DNA of 64,000 nucleotides, taken from the NCBI RefSeq assembly GCF_004683905.1, contig NZ_CP038438.1, positions 496,001 to 560,000 of the forward strand, read 5' to 3'. The notes beneath the pieces were generated by a model that had not been told where the DNA came from, ran no database searches, and was given only the letters and a program-made list of their open reading frames with translations. Origin of the DNA: Pseudomonas fluorescens. GTDB lineage: Bacteria > Pseudomonadota > Gammaproteobacteria > Pseudomonadales > Pseudomonadaceae. Below are positions 27,357 to 36,433 of the stretch, piece by piece (the stretch's first letter is position 1; each line of letters opens with the position of its first letter). The position numbers and the translations under genes were made by a program.

Positions 27357-27689
27357 ATGGTAGAAAACATGACGATGCTTAAACCCGACCCACCCTACGA
27401 AAAAATCATCCCCCATCCCGATAATCGCTTCATGGCCCTGACCGGCAATTGCAGCGACATGCCCACTCTGTTCATCGACACCCAAGTCCCCCTCGACATC
27501 CTCATGGACGCCGCCAACCACCGCATCCGCGCCGTGATTCAAGTGCTGGAAAACATGTGCATGCGCGGCTCGGTCGAATGCGACTCGATCATCCTCAGCG
27601 ACTTCGCCATGCTCTGCGCCATTCCGCTGCGTGACGGCTGTGATGTGCTGGATGTGATTGGCAAACGCCTCGGCAACCTGTCCCTTTAA
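27357..27689 (+). CDS. Small hypothetical protein, DUF3077-like
   Basis: A 110-residue soluble protein that I do not firmly recognise. The C-terminal two thirds (MPTLFIDTQVPLDILMDAAN ... CDVLDVIGKRL) resembles DUF3077/DUF6124 proteins, a group of small Pseudomonas proteins of unknown function with an LF...P...L...A pattern. The ATG at 27357 is 18 bases from the nearest GAGG, too far; an ATG at 27369 is no better placed. An ATT codon at 27345, in frame and six bases after GAGG, could be the real start. It follows the vgrG-adaptor pair but has its own folded leader, so a link with type VI secretion is not supported. Confidence 0.6.
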   Translation: MVENMTMLKPDPPYEKIIPHPDNRFMALTGNCSDMPTLFIDTQVPLDILMDAANHRIRAVIQVLENMCMRGSVECDSIILSDFAMLCAIPLRDGCDVLDVIGKRLGNLSL

Positions 27690-27714
27690 GCCTGAGAGCG
27701 TTTTTGTGGCGAGG

Positions 27715-27835
27715 GAGCTTGCTCCCGCTCGGCTGCGTAGCAGCCGCAACCCGGTTGTCGCGGTGTCAGACGAAATGGGGGATTGAGGTCTTGGGGCCGC
27801 TGCGCAGCCCATCGGGGATGAATCCCCTCGCCACA
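27715..27835. repeat. REP doublet, type D
   Basis: The outer ends TGTGGCGAGGGAGCTTGCTC and GGGGATGAATCCCCTCGCCACA form an imperfect inverted pair around an inner GGCTGCGTAGCAGCC hairpin. Together with the type B doublet at 27847-27924 it occupies most of the 316-base gap 27690-28005, in which I see no gene; GGAG before rlmJ is at the right end. Confidence 0.8.
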
Positions 27836-27846
27836 AAGGCAAGGGC

Positions 27847-27924
27847 AAAAGATCGCAGCCTTCGGCAGCTCCTACAGGGGGGAACGCCAATCCCGTGTAG
27901 GAGCTGCCGAAGGCTGCGATCTTT
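27847..27924. repeat. REP doublet, type B (GATCGCAGCC family)
   Basis: AAAAGATCGCAGCCTTCGGC...CTCCTACA is followed by the inverted TGTAGGAG...GCCGAAGGCTGCGATC. The arms match exactly in the parts quoted. Further copies are at 28860 and 32703. Confidence 0.9.
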
Positions 27925-28005
27925 GCTGTTGAGGTCCGCTCGGCCGCCAACCCCTGACTTGCCGCCCGGTAAAAGGTAAACTTTGCGCCCTTCGCAGGAG
28001 CAGCC

Positions 28006-28845
28006 ATGAATTATCGTCACGCCTTCCATGCCGGCAATCACGCCGATGTGTTCAAACACCTGACCTTGACCCGCCTCATCGCGCTGATGTCGCGCAAGGA
28101 GCAGCCGTTTGCCTATCTCGACACGCACGCCGGTATCGGTTTGTATGACTTGCAGGGTGATCAGGCCAACCGTACCGGCGAGTACCTGGAAGGCATTGCG
28201 CGTTTGTGGGATCAGCCGGATCTGCCGGCGCTGACCGCCGACTACATGAAGGTGCTGCACGAGATGAACCCGGATGGCCAGTTGCGCTACTACCCGGGTT
28301 CGCCGGAGTTGGCGCGGCGTCTGACCCGGCCTCAGGACCGGGTGATGCTCAACGAGAAACACCCGGAAGACGGCGTGCAGCTCAAAGAGAACATGGCCGG
28401 TGACCGTCGGGTGAAAGTGCATCTGGGCGAGGGCTGGCATGTGGCGCGGGCGATGCTGCCGGTGCAGGAGAAGCGTGCGGTGATGTTGATTGATCCGCCG
28501 TTCGAACAGCTCGACGAGATGCAAAAGTGTGCGGCGTCGCTGAAAGAAGCGATTGGCCGGATGCGCCAAACCGTGGCGGCGATCTGGTACCCGGTAAAGG
28601 ACCAGCGTGCGCTGCGACGTTTCTATCAGGATCTGGCTGGTACCGGTGCGCCGAAGTTGCTGCGCGTGGAACTGCTGGTGCATCCGCTGGATACGCCGAA
28701 CAGCCTCAACGGCTCGGGGATGGCGATTGCCAATCCGCCGTGGGGGCTGGAGGAAGAATTGCGTGAGCTGCTGCCGTGGTTGTCGAAGAAGCTTGGGCAG
28801 ACTCAGGGTGGGTGGCAGATGGATTGGTTGATTGCCGAGAGCTGA
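28006..28845 (+). CDS. rlmJ: 23S rRNA (adenine-2030-N6)-methyltransferase RlmJ
   Basis: A 279-residue SAM-dependent methyltransferase with the RlmJ N-terminal signature MNYRHAFHAGNHADVFKH, the SAM-binding YLDTHAGIGLYDL, and the catalytic DPPFEQ (DPPY/F type) near residue 164. It methylates A2030 of 23S rRNA before ribosome assembly. The start has GGAG seven bases upstream. It is a single-gene unit, bracketed on both sides by REP doublets. Length agrees with the family (about 280 residues). Confidence 0.95.
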   Translation: MNYRHAFHAGNHADVFKHLTLTRLIALMSRKEQPFAYLDTHAGIGLYDLQGDQANRTGEYLEGIARLWDQPDLPALTADYMKVLHEMNPDGQLRYYPGSPELARRLTRPQDRVMLNEKHPEDGVQLKENMAGDRRVKVHLGEGWHVARAMLPVQEKRAVMLIDPPFEQLDEMQKCAASLKEAIGRMRQTVAAIWYPVKDQRALRRFYQDLAGTGAPKLLRVELLVHPLDTPNSLNGSGMAIANPPWGLEEELRELLPWLSKKLGQTQGGWQMDWLIAES

Positions 28846-28859
28846 TCAAGGGCAAGATC

Positions 28860-28949
28860 AAAAGATCGCAGCCTGCGGCAGCTCCTACAAGTTCAGTGTC
28901 GTCCACACATACGCGGACCTGTAGGAGCTGCCGAAGGCTGCGATCTTTT
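28860..28949. repeat. REP doublet, type B
   Basis: AAAGATCGCAGCCTGCGGC and its partner GCCGAAGGCTGCGATCTTT lie in inverted orientation between the convergent rlmJ and msrA genes, where they may terminate both. Confidence 0.9.
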
Positions 28950-28964
28950 GCTTTCAGACTTTAA

Positions 28965-29630
28965 TCAATTACCCGCCAGGCTCGGTGGCATGCACACGCC
29001 GGTGCCGCCAATCCCGCAATAGCCCTCAGGGTTCTTCGCCAGATATTGCTGGTGATACGCCTCGGCGAAGTACACGGTCGGCGCCTGCTCGATCTCGGTG
29101 CTGATTTCGCCCAGACCCGCCTTCGACAGTTCAGCCTGATACAGCGCTTTGCTCTTCAGCGCCGCATCCAGTTGCTCAGGCGAGGTCGCGTAGATCACCG
29201 AGCGGTATTGGGTGCCGATGTCGTTGCCCTGACGCATGCCCTGCGTCGGGTTGTGCAGCTCCCAGAACATCGCCAGCAGCTCTTCGTAGCTGACCTTGGC
29301 TTTGTCATACACCACCAGCACTACTTCGGCGTGGCCGGTCAGGCCCGAGCAGACTTCTTCGTAGGTCGGGTTCGGCGTGTAGCCGCCGGCGTAGCCGACC
29401 ACGGTGCTGACCACGCCTTCGCGCTGCCAGAAGCGGCGTTCCGCCCCCCAGAAACAACCCAGACCGAAGATCGCAAAGTCGACGTCCTGAAAGAATGGAC
29501 CGAGCAAGGGAGTTTCTTCGAAGACGAAATGCTTTTCAGGCAGGGTCATCGCGGTTTCGCGGCCGGGCAGCGCTTGTTCTTTGGTCGGTAGCACGTTTTT
29601 GTTCACCAGAATTTCCGAGCGCAGAACCAT
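28965..29630 (-). CDS. msrA: Peptide methionine sulfoxide reductase MsrA
   Basis: A 221-residue enzyme that reduces the S form of methionine sulfoxide in proteins and as free residue. The active site GCFWG is near residues 58-62, followed by the family motifs [26 protein letters not shown] and [14 protein letters not shown]-terminal Cys residues ([13 protein letters not shown]) are the recycling cysteines. The start has GAGG eight bases upstream. From memory, msrA (PA5018) lies beside dipA (PA5017) in P. aeruginosa, as here. Confidence 0.96.
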   Translation of the reverse strand: MVLRSEILVNKNVLPTKEQALPGRETAMTLPEKHFVFEETPLLGPFFQDVDFAIFGLGCFWGAERRFWQREGVVSTVVGYAGGYTPNPTYEEVCSGLTGHAEVVLVVYDKAKVSYEELLAMFWELHNPTQGMRQGNDIGTQYRSVIYATSPEQLDAALKSKALYQAELSKAGLGEISTEIEQAPTVYFAEAYHQQYLAKNPEGYCGIGGTGVCMPPSLAGN

Positions 29631-29711
29631 GATCGTTCCTCTCAGTCAGGATGGGATGTAAAAAGTCAGACCGTCAGTGTGCCGAATGATGCCGGATTTC
29701 GCACTATTCAA

Positions 29712-29802
29712 ATGTGGGAGCGGGCTTGCTCGCGAATGCGGTGTGTCAGTCGACATCAACATTGCCTGACAAACCGCATTCGCGAGCAAGCCCGCTCCCA
29801 CA
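29712..29802. repeat. REP doublet, type A (91 bp)
   Basis: TGTGGGAGCGGGCTTGCTCG and its exact complement enclose a spacer; one base longer than the other type A copies. It lies between msrA and dipA, both on the minus strand. Confidence 0.92.
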
Positions 29803-29833
29803 AGGGGAGTTCATCGACAGGGTATCTTTGGGT

Positions 29834-32530
29834 CTAGAGGCAGAGCGGGCCGCGCGGGTAGCGCTTGAGCGCCTGGATCAGCTCGGCGCCGGGGATCGGC
29901 CGGTCGAACAGGTAGCCCTGGCCGACGTCGCAGCGGTGGCGACGCAGGAACGCCAGTTGCTCGGCGGTCTCGATGCCTTCGGCCACGACTTTGAGTTTCA
30001 GGTTGTGCGCCATGGCGATTACCGCGGAGGTGATTTCCATGTCGTCCTGGTTGTCGGGGATTTCGTGGATGAAGCTGCGATCGATCTTGATGATGTCGAT
30101 CGGGAATTTCTTCAGGTAGCTGAGCGACGAGTAACCGGTGCCGAAATCGTCCATGGCCAGGGTCAAGCCCAGGCGCTTGAGCTGGTCGAGTTGCAAGTGG
30201 GTGTCTTCGGTGGCTTCCAGCAGCAGGCCTTCGGTCAGCTCCAGTTCGAGCAGATTGGCCGGCAGGGCTTCTTCCTTGAGGATATTGGCGATTGAGGCAA
30301 CCAGATCCGGGTCGGAGAACTGCTTCGGCGAAAGGTTGATCGCCACTTGCAGGTTACCCAGGCCGGCGGCGGTCAGCGCCTTGCTCATGCGGCAGGCCTG
30401 ACGCGCAATCCACTTGCCGATCGGGATGATCAGGCCGGTCTCTTCGGCAACGCTGATGAACTGGTCCGGGCGGATCATGCCGCGTTCCGGGTGATTCCAG
30501 CGCAGCAGCGCTTCCATGCCCAGCAGGCGACCGCTGCGCAGGCACAGCTTGGGCTGGTAGAACACGTCCAGCTCGTTCTGGGTCAGGGCGCGGCGCAGGT
30601 TGTTCTCGACGAACAGCTTGTAACTGGCCTCGGCGTTGAGTGCTTCGGTGAAGACTTGCACCTGATGTTTGCCGTTGGCCTTGGCCTTGTGCAGGGCCAG
30701 GCCGGCGTTGCGCATCAGGGTCTGTGGATCGCGGCCGTGCAACGGGGCGCAGGCCAGGCCCACGGAGCCGGTGACGCTGATTAACTGGTTGTCGACGAAC
30801 ATCGGCTTGTCGAGGGTTGCCAGCAATTGGTTGGCAATCTGCTGGCCGGTGGCGAGGTCGGTGTCGTCGAGCAGCACTGCAAATTCGTTACTGGCGAAGC
30901 GCGCGAGGCTGCCACTCGGGCTGAGGCTGTTGCGCAGGCGCCTGGCAAGGCTGATCAGCAGTTTGTCACCGGTCTGGTGCCCGAGGCTGTCGTTGATCCG
31001 CTTGAAGTTGTCGATGTCCACCAGCAGCAGGCTGATCGGCGTATCGCTGTCGCGGGCGAAGCGTTCGTCCAGATTGCGGATAAACGCCGGGCGGTTGCCG
31101 AGGTTGGTCAAGTTGTCGGTGTAGGCCAGACGCTCGATGCGCTGCTGCGCCAGTTTGGTCTGGGTGATGTCTTCGTAGATGCCGATGTAGTGCGTCAGCT
31201 CACGGTTGTCGCCATACACCTTGGAGATCGACAACTGGCCCCAGTACGGTTCGAGGTTTTTGCGCCGGCTCTTGAATTCGCCCTGCCAGCTGTTGCTCTT
31301 GGCCAGCGCCGAAGGCGCGTCGAACAGCAGCTCGCTGAGGTTTTCCAGCGCCGGCAGTTCCGACAGGCGCTGGCCATGGACTTCCTCGGTGGAGTACTGG
31401 GTGATCGCGGTGAAGCTCGGGTTGACGTACTCGACCACGCCGTCGCAATTGACCAGCAGAAAGGCGTTGGCACTTTGCTCGACCGCACGCTGGAACAGGT
31501 GCAGGGCGCTGGTGGCGGTGCGGCGGTTGTGGTTGTTGATGACCTGGGCGAACTGGTCGGCCAGCTCACCGGCAAAGGCGATTTCGTCGGACTGCCAGGC
31601 GCGGGTCACGCCGGTCTGCTCCAGGCAGAGCACGCCGACCACTTGGCCGTCGACCCGGATGCTGGCGTCGAGCATGGCGTTGACGTCACGCGGGCGCAGG
31701 GCTTCGGCCATCTCACGGGTGCGCGGGTCGCGCATCGCATTATGCGCGTCGATGGCGCGGCTGCCGTGCAGCGCTTCCATGTAGTCGGGGAAGCCGCTGA
31801 TGTCGATCACCTCCGGCAGGATGTATTCCTGCGTTGCGCGGTGATACGCCGAAATCGGCACCAGCAGATTGCCTTCGAGGTTCCACAGGCTGGCGCAGTC
31901 GATTTCATAGATATCGCAGGCGCAGCGGGTGATCAGTTCGGCGGCTTCCTGCAGCGAGTTGTGGCTGCTGTAGCGCTGGCGGGCGAGCAGCAGAATCAGA
32001 TCCTGCTGGGCGCGCACCCGATCAAGGTGCTGCAATTGTTCCTGCTGGGCGCGCTGGTTCAGTTCGAGGGCGATCTGCAGGCGCGAGTTCTGGGTTTCGA
32101 GGTCAACGGACGGCAGCGTTGGCGCTTCGTCGAACACGTCATCGACCGCCAGCAAATAACCGCGCAGCAAGTGTCGATTGTGCTGTTTATAGGCTTCGCC
32201 CAGTTCGAGGATGCTCAGCACGCCCGCAGCGGTGTGCAGTGTGTAGCGCACCAGATAATGCGGGCTGTCGCGCAGTTGCTGCTGAATGGTGTCGTGCAGT
32301 TGATAGCGCGCTTCAGGCTCCATCAGGCTGGCATACGGTGAACCGACCAGTGCACAGAGCTCGACGGCCGGCTGGCCGAACTGGCGTTCGCAATTGGGGT
32401 CGAGAAACAGCATCGCCCAACTGGCTTCATTCAAGCGCTCGAAACGCAGCATGCCGAGCCGCGAGGGCACAGGCAACTGCGTCACTACCTCGGCCGCCAT
32501 ACGGCTGGCGGCATCGGGTTGGCTCTTCAT
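29834..32530 (-). CDS. dipA: Cyclic-di-GMP phosphodiesterase DipA (GAF-PAS-degenerate GGDEF-EAL)
   Basis: An 898-residue cytosolic protein. After an N-terminal PAS-like region come a GAF domain (about 165-335), a PAS domain (340-460), a GGDEF domain (465-620) in which the signature is ASNEF (546-550), so cyclase activity should be lost, and an EAL domain (635-885) with MEALLRW (EAL 673-675), ELTEG, DDFGTGYSSLSYL and VAEGIET intact. Length, domain order, the ASNEF motif and the msrA-aceF neighbours match P. aeruginosa DipA (PA5017), which degrades c-di-GMP during biofilm dispersion. No membrane segment is present. Confidence 0.93.
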   Translation of the reverse strand: MKSQPDAASRMAAEVVTQLPVPSRLGMLRFERLNEASWAMLFLDPNCERQFGQPAVELCALVGSPYASLMEPEARYQLHDTIQQQLRDSPHYLVRYTLHTAAGVLSILELGEAYKQHNRHLLRGYLLAVDDVFDEAPTLPSVDLETQNSRLQIALELNQRAQQEQLQHLDRVRAQQDLILLLARQRYSSHNSLQEAAELITRCACDIYEIDCASLWNLEGNLLVPISAYHRATQEYILPEVIDISGFPDYMEALHGSRAIDAHNAMRDPRTREMAEALRPRDVNAMLDASIRVDGQVVGVLCLEQTGVTRAWQSDEIAFAGELADQFAQVINNHNRRTATSALHLFQRAVEQSANAFLLVNCDGVVEYVNPSFTAITQYSTEEVHGQRLSELPALENLSELLFDAPSALAKSNSWQGEFKSRRKNLEPYWGQLSISKVYGDNRELTHYIGIYEDITQTKLAQQRIERLAYTDNLTNLGNRPAFIRNLDERFARDSDTPISLLLVDIDNFKRINDSLGHQTGDKLLISLARRLRNSLSPSGSLARFASNEFAVLLDDTDLATGQQIANQLLATLDKPMFVDNQLISVTGSVGLACAPLHGRDPQTLMRNAGLALHKAKANGKHQVQVFTEALNAEASYKLFVENNLRRALTQNELDVFYQPKLCLRSGRLLGMEALLRWNHPERGMIRPDQFISVAEETGLIIPIGKWIARQACRMSKALTAAGLGNLQVAINLSPKQFSDPDLVASIANILKEEALPANLLELELTEGLLLEATEDTHLQLDQLKRLGLTLAMDDFGTGYSSLSYLKKFPIDIIKIDRSFIHEIPDNQDDMEITSAVIAMAHNLKLKVVAEGIETAEQLAFLRRHRCDVGQGYLFDRPIPGAELIQALKRYPRGPLCL

Positions 32531-32702
32531 GAAGGAACTCGCTTGGAAATATGCTGAACGCGCCGGGCTCTCGCCCTCTTTACTGTTGCCTGCGGCAAGG
32601 TTGCATCATTGCGGCACCGACTGACAAGAGAGATGAAGGCCAAGTGCTATAAGAATGTGTCGGCCGCTCGGGGCATTTCTCCAGTGGGTGGTTGAAAAGA
32701 GC

Positions 32703-32777
32703 AAAAGATCGCAGCTTGCGGCAACTCCTACAGGGAATACGAAGTCCTACAGGAGCTGCCGCAGGCTGCGATCTTTT
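32703..32777. repeat. REP doublet, type B (75 bp)
   Basis: AAAAGATCGCAGCTTGCGGC and the inverted GCCGCAGGCTGCGATCTTTT. It sits between dipA and the phosphatase gene, ending seven bases before the latter's stop codon. Confidence 0.88.
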
Positions 32778-32783
32778 CAGAAT

Positions 32784-34181
32784 TCAACGCAATTTAATGC
32801 TGATCGATTGCAGCTTCTTGCCATCCCGATCATGGTAATTGATCAAAATCTGATCAGCCTCGACCACCACATGGGCGAAGTTGTCCTCACTGACCACCGC
32901 GCTGGTCAATTCATGCCGATAATCGCCCGCCGCCGTGCGCGCCAGCGGTTGATCGAGGATGAACGTCGACGCCTTGGCATAGGGCAACAGCTTGCTGTTG
33001 CACAGCGGCGAGGAAACGATGGTGTGGACTTCGAAGTCCGGGTCTTCGCTATGGGTCAGGCGCGAGGTCAGCGAGCCGTGCACGTCGCCCGAGACGAATA
33101 CGACATTCCTGATCTGTCGGGTGCGAATGGTTTCCAGCAGGCGCAGGCGCTGCGCCGAGAAGGCTTTCCACGCATCGTCGCCGTGCAGTTTGCGATCCGG
33201 ATAGAACATCACGCTGGTGACCACGAATTTGACCCGTGCCTTGCTGGTGCTCAGCCAGGCAACCAGGGCCTGTTCCTGCTCGCTGTCCAGGATGCGTCGA
33301 TCATCAGCAGCCAGGTTGCGCCGAGTGCGGCTATCAGTGACAAACCATTCAATATCGCCATCGCTGAACTGATACCAGTAATGCGCCAGTTTTGAATGAT
33401 CAATCTCGCCATCAACTGTTAGTTCATGCGCCGGACTATGACTGGCTTGATACAACTCATACGCCGCCATTGCATTGCGATATAACTCATGATCGGACTT
33501 GCTGGCGTTCGCCGGCCAGTTGTCTTCAATTTCGTGATCGTCGAGGATCATGTAAGTCGAAGTGCCGGACATCAGCCGCTGAATATTCGGTTGCGAGAAC
33601 GCCGCGCGATATTTATCGAGGATGTCCTTGTATTCGCGATCCGGGGCAATCAGGTTGAGGTCGTCGACATAGATCTGGTCTCCGGTCATCAGGGTGGCGC
33701 TGATCGGCGGCTCGGCGCCTTCGATCAACTGATTGATCGAGGCGAATATACGGTCGCCAATTTGGGGCAGGGAAGCGATGCCGGCGGTCATGCGCAGGTA
33801 GCGACAGGAGCCGATGATGTAAGCGCGTGGCTGCACGGCGTCGCTGGCGCGGGTGCGAAAGCGGTAGATCTCGCGCGGCCATTGCAAAGGCAATTCGGCG
33901 ATGCTTTCGACGGTATGCACCGGGCTCATGGGGCTGAACCAGCCCGTCTGGTATTCGTATTCGCAATGGCTCTCCAGGTCATTCAATGAAAAGACCTGGC
34001 AAAAATCGCGCAAAGCACTTAAACGGGAAAAAAGGCTATTTGACCATTGATTGCTGTCGCGCTTTCGATAACGCAGGCCGGCAAATGTGGTGGCGTTCTT
34101 TTGCAAGTCGCCGCGCATGAAGATGCGTGCGTGATTAGTTGTTGTATGGCCAATAATCGGGCCGACAGTTGGTTTTAACAT
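32784..34181 (-). CDS. PhoD-like metallophosphatase (alkaline phosphatase D family)
   Basis: A 465-residue protein of the PhoD/metallophosphoesterase group. Metal-binding motifs are in order: GSCRY (about residue 123), LMTGDQIYVDD, MILDDHEIEDNW, and VVFVSGDVHGSLTSRL; these provide the Asp, Asn and His ligands of a calcium/iron-type centre. No Tat or Sec signal peptide is seen, unlike secreted PhoD, so it probably acts inside the cell; the substrate is unknown. Upstream DNA has two direct ATTCGAAC copies next to the start codon and an inverted GAATAAC/GTTATTC pair at 34208-34237, which may be operators. No Pho box was recognised. Confidence 0.82.
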   Translation of the reverse strand: MLKPTVGPIIGHTTTNHARIFMRGDLQKNATTFAGLRYRKRDSNQWSNSLFSRLSALRDFCQVFSLNDLESHCEYEYQTGWFSPMSPVHTVESIAELPLQWPREIYRFRTRASDAVQPRAYIIGSCRYLRMTAGIASLPQIGDRIFASINQLIEGAEPPISATLMTGDQIYVDDLNLIAPDREYKDILDKYRAAFSQPNIQRLMSGTSTYMILDDHEIEDNWPANASKSDHELYRNAMAAYELYQASHSPAHELTVDGEIDHSKLAHYWYQFSDGDIEWFVTDSRTRRNLAADDRRILDSEQEQALVAWLSTSKARVKFVVTSVMFYPDRKLHGDDAWKAFSAQRLRLLETIRTRQIRNVVFVSGDVHGSLTSRLTHSEDPDFEVHTIVSSPLCNSKLLPYAKASTFILDQPLARTAAGDYRHELTSAVVSEDNFAHVVVEADQILINYHDRDGKKLQSISIKLR

Positions 34182-34361
34182 GTTCGAATCCGTTCGAATT
34201 GATACTTGAATAACGGTCAGTGTTTAGCAAGTTATTCGTTTAACTTGTGCCGCCAAGGTTAGTTGTCGGCGGATAAAAAATATCGGCGCGAAGTGGACTG
34301 GAGTCGTGGCTTAAGTAGACCGAAGTTGTAGGAATAAAAGCGTTGTGACTTTTCTTCGGGC

Positions 34362-34390
34362 AAAAAAAGCCCCGTCAAACTGACGGGGTT
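34362..34390 (-). terminator. Rho-independent terminator of the aceEF operon
   Basis: On the minus strand CCCCGTCA and TGACGGGG form a perfect 8-bp stem with a 3-base loop, followed by C and seven T residues. It lies about 70 bases after the aceF stop. Between it and the phosphatase gene (34182-34361) I see only the possible operators noted there. Confidence 0.9.
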
Positions 34391-34430
34391 GAGGTACGAG
34401 CGTGTGGCGCTCGAAAACGTGAAACGCAAT

Positions 34431-34454
34431 CGGCCCTCCGTTGCCGGAGGGCCG
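34431..34454 (-). terminator. Hairpin directly after aceF
   Basis: CGGCCCTCCG and CGGAGGGCCG make a perfect 10-bp stem with a 4-base loop, six bases after the aceF stop codon. There is no T run; it may protect the aceF 3' end while the real terminator is at 34362-34390. Confidence 0.5.
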
Positions 34455-34460
34455 AACGCT

Positions 34461-36422
34461 TTACAGCAGGATGGTGCGGATGTCGCCCAGCAGGCTGCCC
34501 AGACGCTGGGTGAAGCGTGCAGCAGCAGCGCCGTTGATCACACGGTGATCGTAGGACAGCGACAGTGGCAGCATCAGTTTCGGCTGGAAGGCTTTGCCGT
34601 CCCAGACTGGCTGGATGGTTGCCTTGGAAACACCGAGGATCGCCACTTCCGGCGCGTTGACGATCGGCGTGAAGCCGGTGCCGCCAATGTGGCCGAGGCT
34701 GGAAATGGTGAAGCAGGCGCCTTGCATCTCGTCCGAAGAGAGCTTCTTGGTGCGGGCTTTTTCAGCCAGCGAAGCAGCTTCTGCGGCCAGTTGCAGCAGG
34801 CTCTTCTGGTCGACGTTCTTGATGACCGGTACCAGCAAGCCATCTGGAGTGTCGACCGCGAAACCGATGTTGACGTACTTCTTGCGAATGATCGCCTTGC
34901 CGCTTGGCGCCAGCGAACTGTTGAAGTCCGGCAGCTCCTTGAGCAGGTGCGCGCAGGTCTTGAGCAGCAGCGGCAGGATGGTCAGCTTGACGCCGGCCTT
35001 CTCGGCGACGGCTTTTTGCGCAACACGGAAGGCTTCCAGCTCGGTGATATCCGCCGAGTCGAATTGCGTCACGTGCGGCACGTTCAGCCAGCTGCGGTGC
35101 AGGTTGGCGGCGCCGACCTGCATCAGGCGGGTCATCGGCACTTCTTCGATTTCACCGAAGCGGCTGAAATCCACGACCGGGATCGGCGGGATGCCCGCGC
35201 CACCGGTTGCGCCGCCAGCGGCCGGTGCTTCCTTGGCTTTCTGCATCATCGCCTTGACGTAAACCTGCACGTCTTCCTTGAGGATGCGACCGTGCGGACC
35301 GCTGGCGCCAACGGCGCTCAGCTCGACGCCGAACTCGCGGGCCAGTTGACGCACGGCCGGGCCGGCGTGAACTTTGGCACCAGGCTTGGCCGGAGCAGCA
35401 ACCGGAGCGGCAGCAGCAGGTGCAGCGGCAGCCGGAGCAGCAGCGGCCGGTGCCGGAGCGCTTGGCGCAGCGGCGGCAGCTGGAGCCGGGGCAGCAGCAG
35501 GGGCTGCGCCTTTGACTTTCAGCTTGAGGATCAGGTCGCCGGTGCCGACTTCGTCGTCCAGCTTGATGGAAATGCTTTCCACCACGCCAGCGGCAGGCGA
35601 TGGGATTTCCATGCTTGCCTTGTCGGATTCGAGGGTGATCAGCGACTGGTCGGCTTCAACGCTGTCACCAGCCTTGACCAGGACTTCGATGATCTTGGCC
35701 TTGCCGGCCGAACCAATGTCCGGAACGTGGATGTCCTGAACGCTGTCGGCAACCGGAGCAGCCGGGGCGGCAGCCGGAGCAGGCGCAGCAGCAGCGGCTG
35801 GCGCAGCGGCCTGAGCCGGAGCGGCCGCAGCAGGGGCCGCAGCACCCGCCACTTCCAGATCCAGAATCAGGTCGCCCGTGCCGACTTCGTCGTTGAGCTT
35901 GACGCTGATGGCCTTGACCACGCCCGCGGCAGGCGACGGGATTTCCATGCTCGCCTTGTCGGATTCCAGGGTGATCAAAGATTGATCAGCCTCGACGGTG
36001 TCGCCGACCTTGACCTGGATCTCGATGATCTGCGCCTTGCCCGACGAACCGATGTCCGGCACGTGCACTTGCTGCACCGAAGCGGCAGCAGGGGCAGCGG
36101 CTGGCGCCGCAGCAGCAGGAGCGGCAGCCGGTTTGGCTTCAGCTTTTGCAGCCGGTGCAGCAGCAGGTGCAGGGGCCGCTTGCGCGGCGCCCTCGACTTC
36201 CAGCTCAAGCAGTTCGTCGCCTTCTTTCAGACGGTCGCCCAGCTTGACTTTCAGGCTTTTGATGACGCCGGCTTTCGGGGCCGGCACTTCCATGCTGGCC
36301 TTGTCCGATTCCAGGGTCAGGATGCTCTGGTCGGCTTCGATACGGTCGCCGACCTTCACAAACAGTTCAATTACTTCACCTTCACCGCTGCCGATGTCAG
36401 GTACGCGAATGAGTTCGCTCAC
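34461..36422 (-). CDS. aceF: Pyruvate dehydrogenase E2, dihydrolipoamide acetyltransferase, with three lipoyl domains
   Basis: A 653-residue core enzyme of the pyruvate dehydrogenase complex; it transfers the acetyl group from E1 to CoA. Three lipoyl domains have their lipoylated Lys at 41, 156 and 268, each in ESDKASME, and are joined by long Ala/Pro linkers. An E1/E3-binding domain lies at about 351-390 and the catalytic domain at 415-653, with His626 in SYDHRVINGAAAARF. The usual DHRxxDG has Asn here (N630), as I recall for the Azotobacter enzyme too. The gene follows aceE by 11 bases. Confidence 0.97.
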   Translation of the reverse strand: MSELIRVPDIGSGEGEVIELFVKVGDRIEADQSILTLESDKASMEVPAPKAGVIKSLKVKLGDRLKEGDELLELEVEGAAQAAPAPAAAPAAKAEAKPAAAPAAAAPAAAPAAASVQQVHVPDIGSSGKAQIIEIQVKVGDTVEADQSLITLESDKASMEIPSPAAGVVKAISVKLNDEVGTGDLILDLEVAGAAAPAAAAPAQAAAPAAAAAPAPAAAPAAPVADSVQDIHVPDIGSAGKAKIIEVLVKAGDSVEADQSLITLESDKASMEIPSPAAGVVESISIKLDDEVGTGDLILKLKVKGAAPAAAPAPAAAAAPSAPAPAAAAPAAAAPAAAAPVAAPAKPGAKVHAGPAVRQLAREFGVELSAVGASGPHGRILKEDVQVYVKAMMQKAKEAPAAGGATGGAGIPPIPVVDFSRFGEIEEVPMTRLMQVGAANLHRSWLNVPHVTQFDSADITELEAFRVAQKAVAEKAGVKLTILPLLLKTCAHLLKELPDFNSSLAPSGKAIIRKKYVNIGFAVDTPDGLLVPVIKNVDQKSLLQLAAEAASLAEKARTKKLSSDEMQGACFTISSLGHIGGTGFTPIVNAPEVAILGVSKATIQPVWDGKAFQPKLMLPLSLSYDHRVINGAAAARFTQRLGSLLGDIRTILL

Positions 36423-36433
36423 AAAATGTCTCC

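Noticed and set aside
26895..27370. Short frames on both strands around the folded leader
   Set aside because: They overlap the adaptor gene or the stem arms, lack ribosome sites, and the base pairing pattern favours non-coding RNA.
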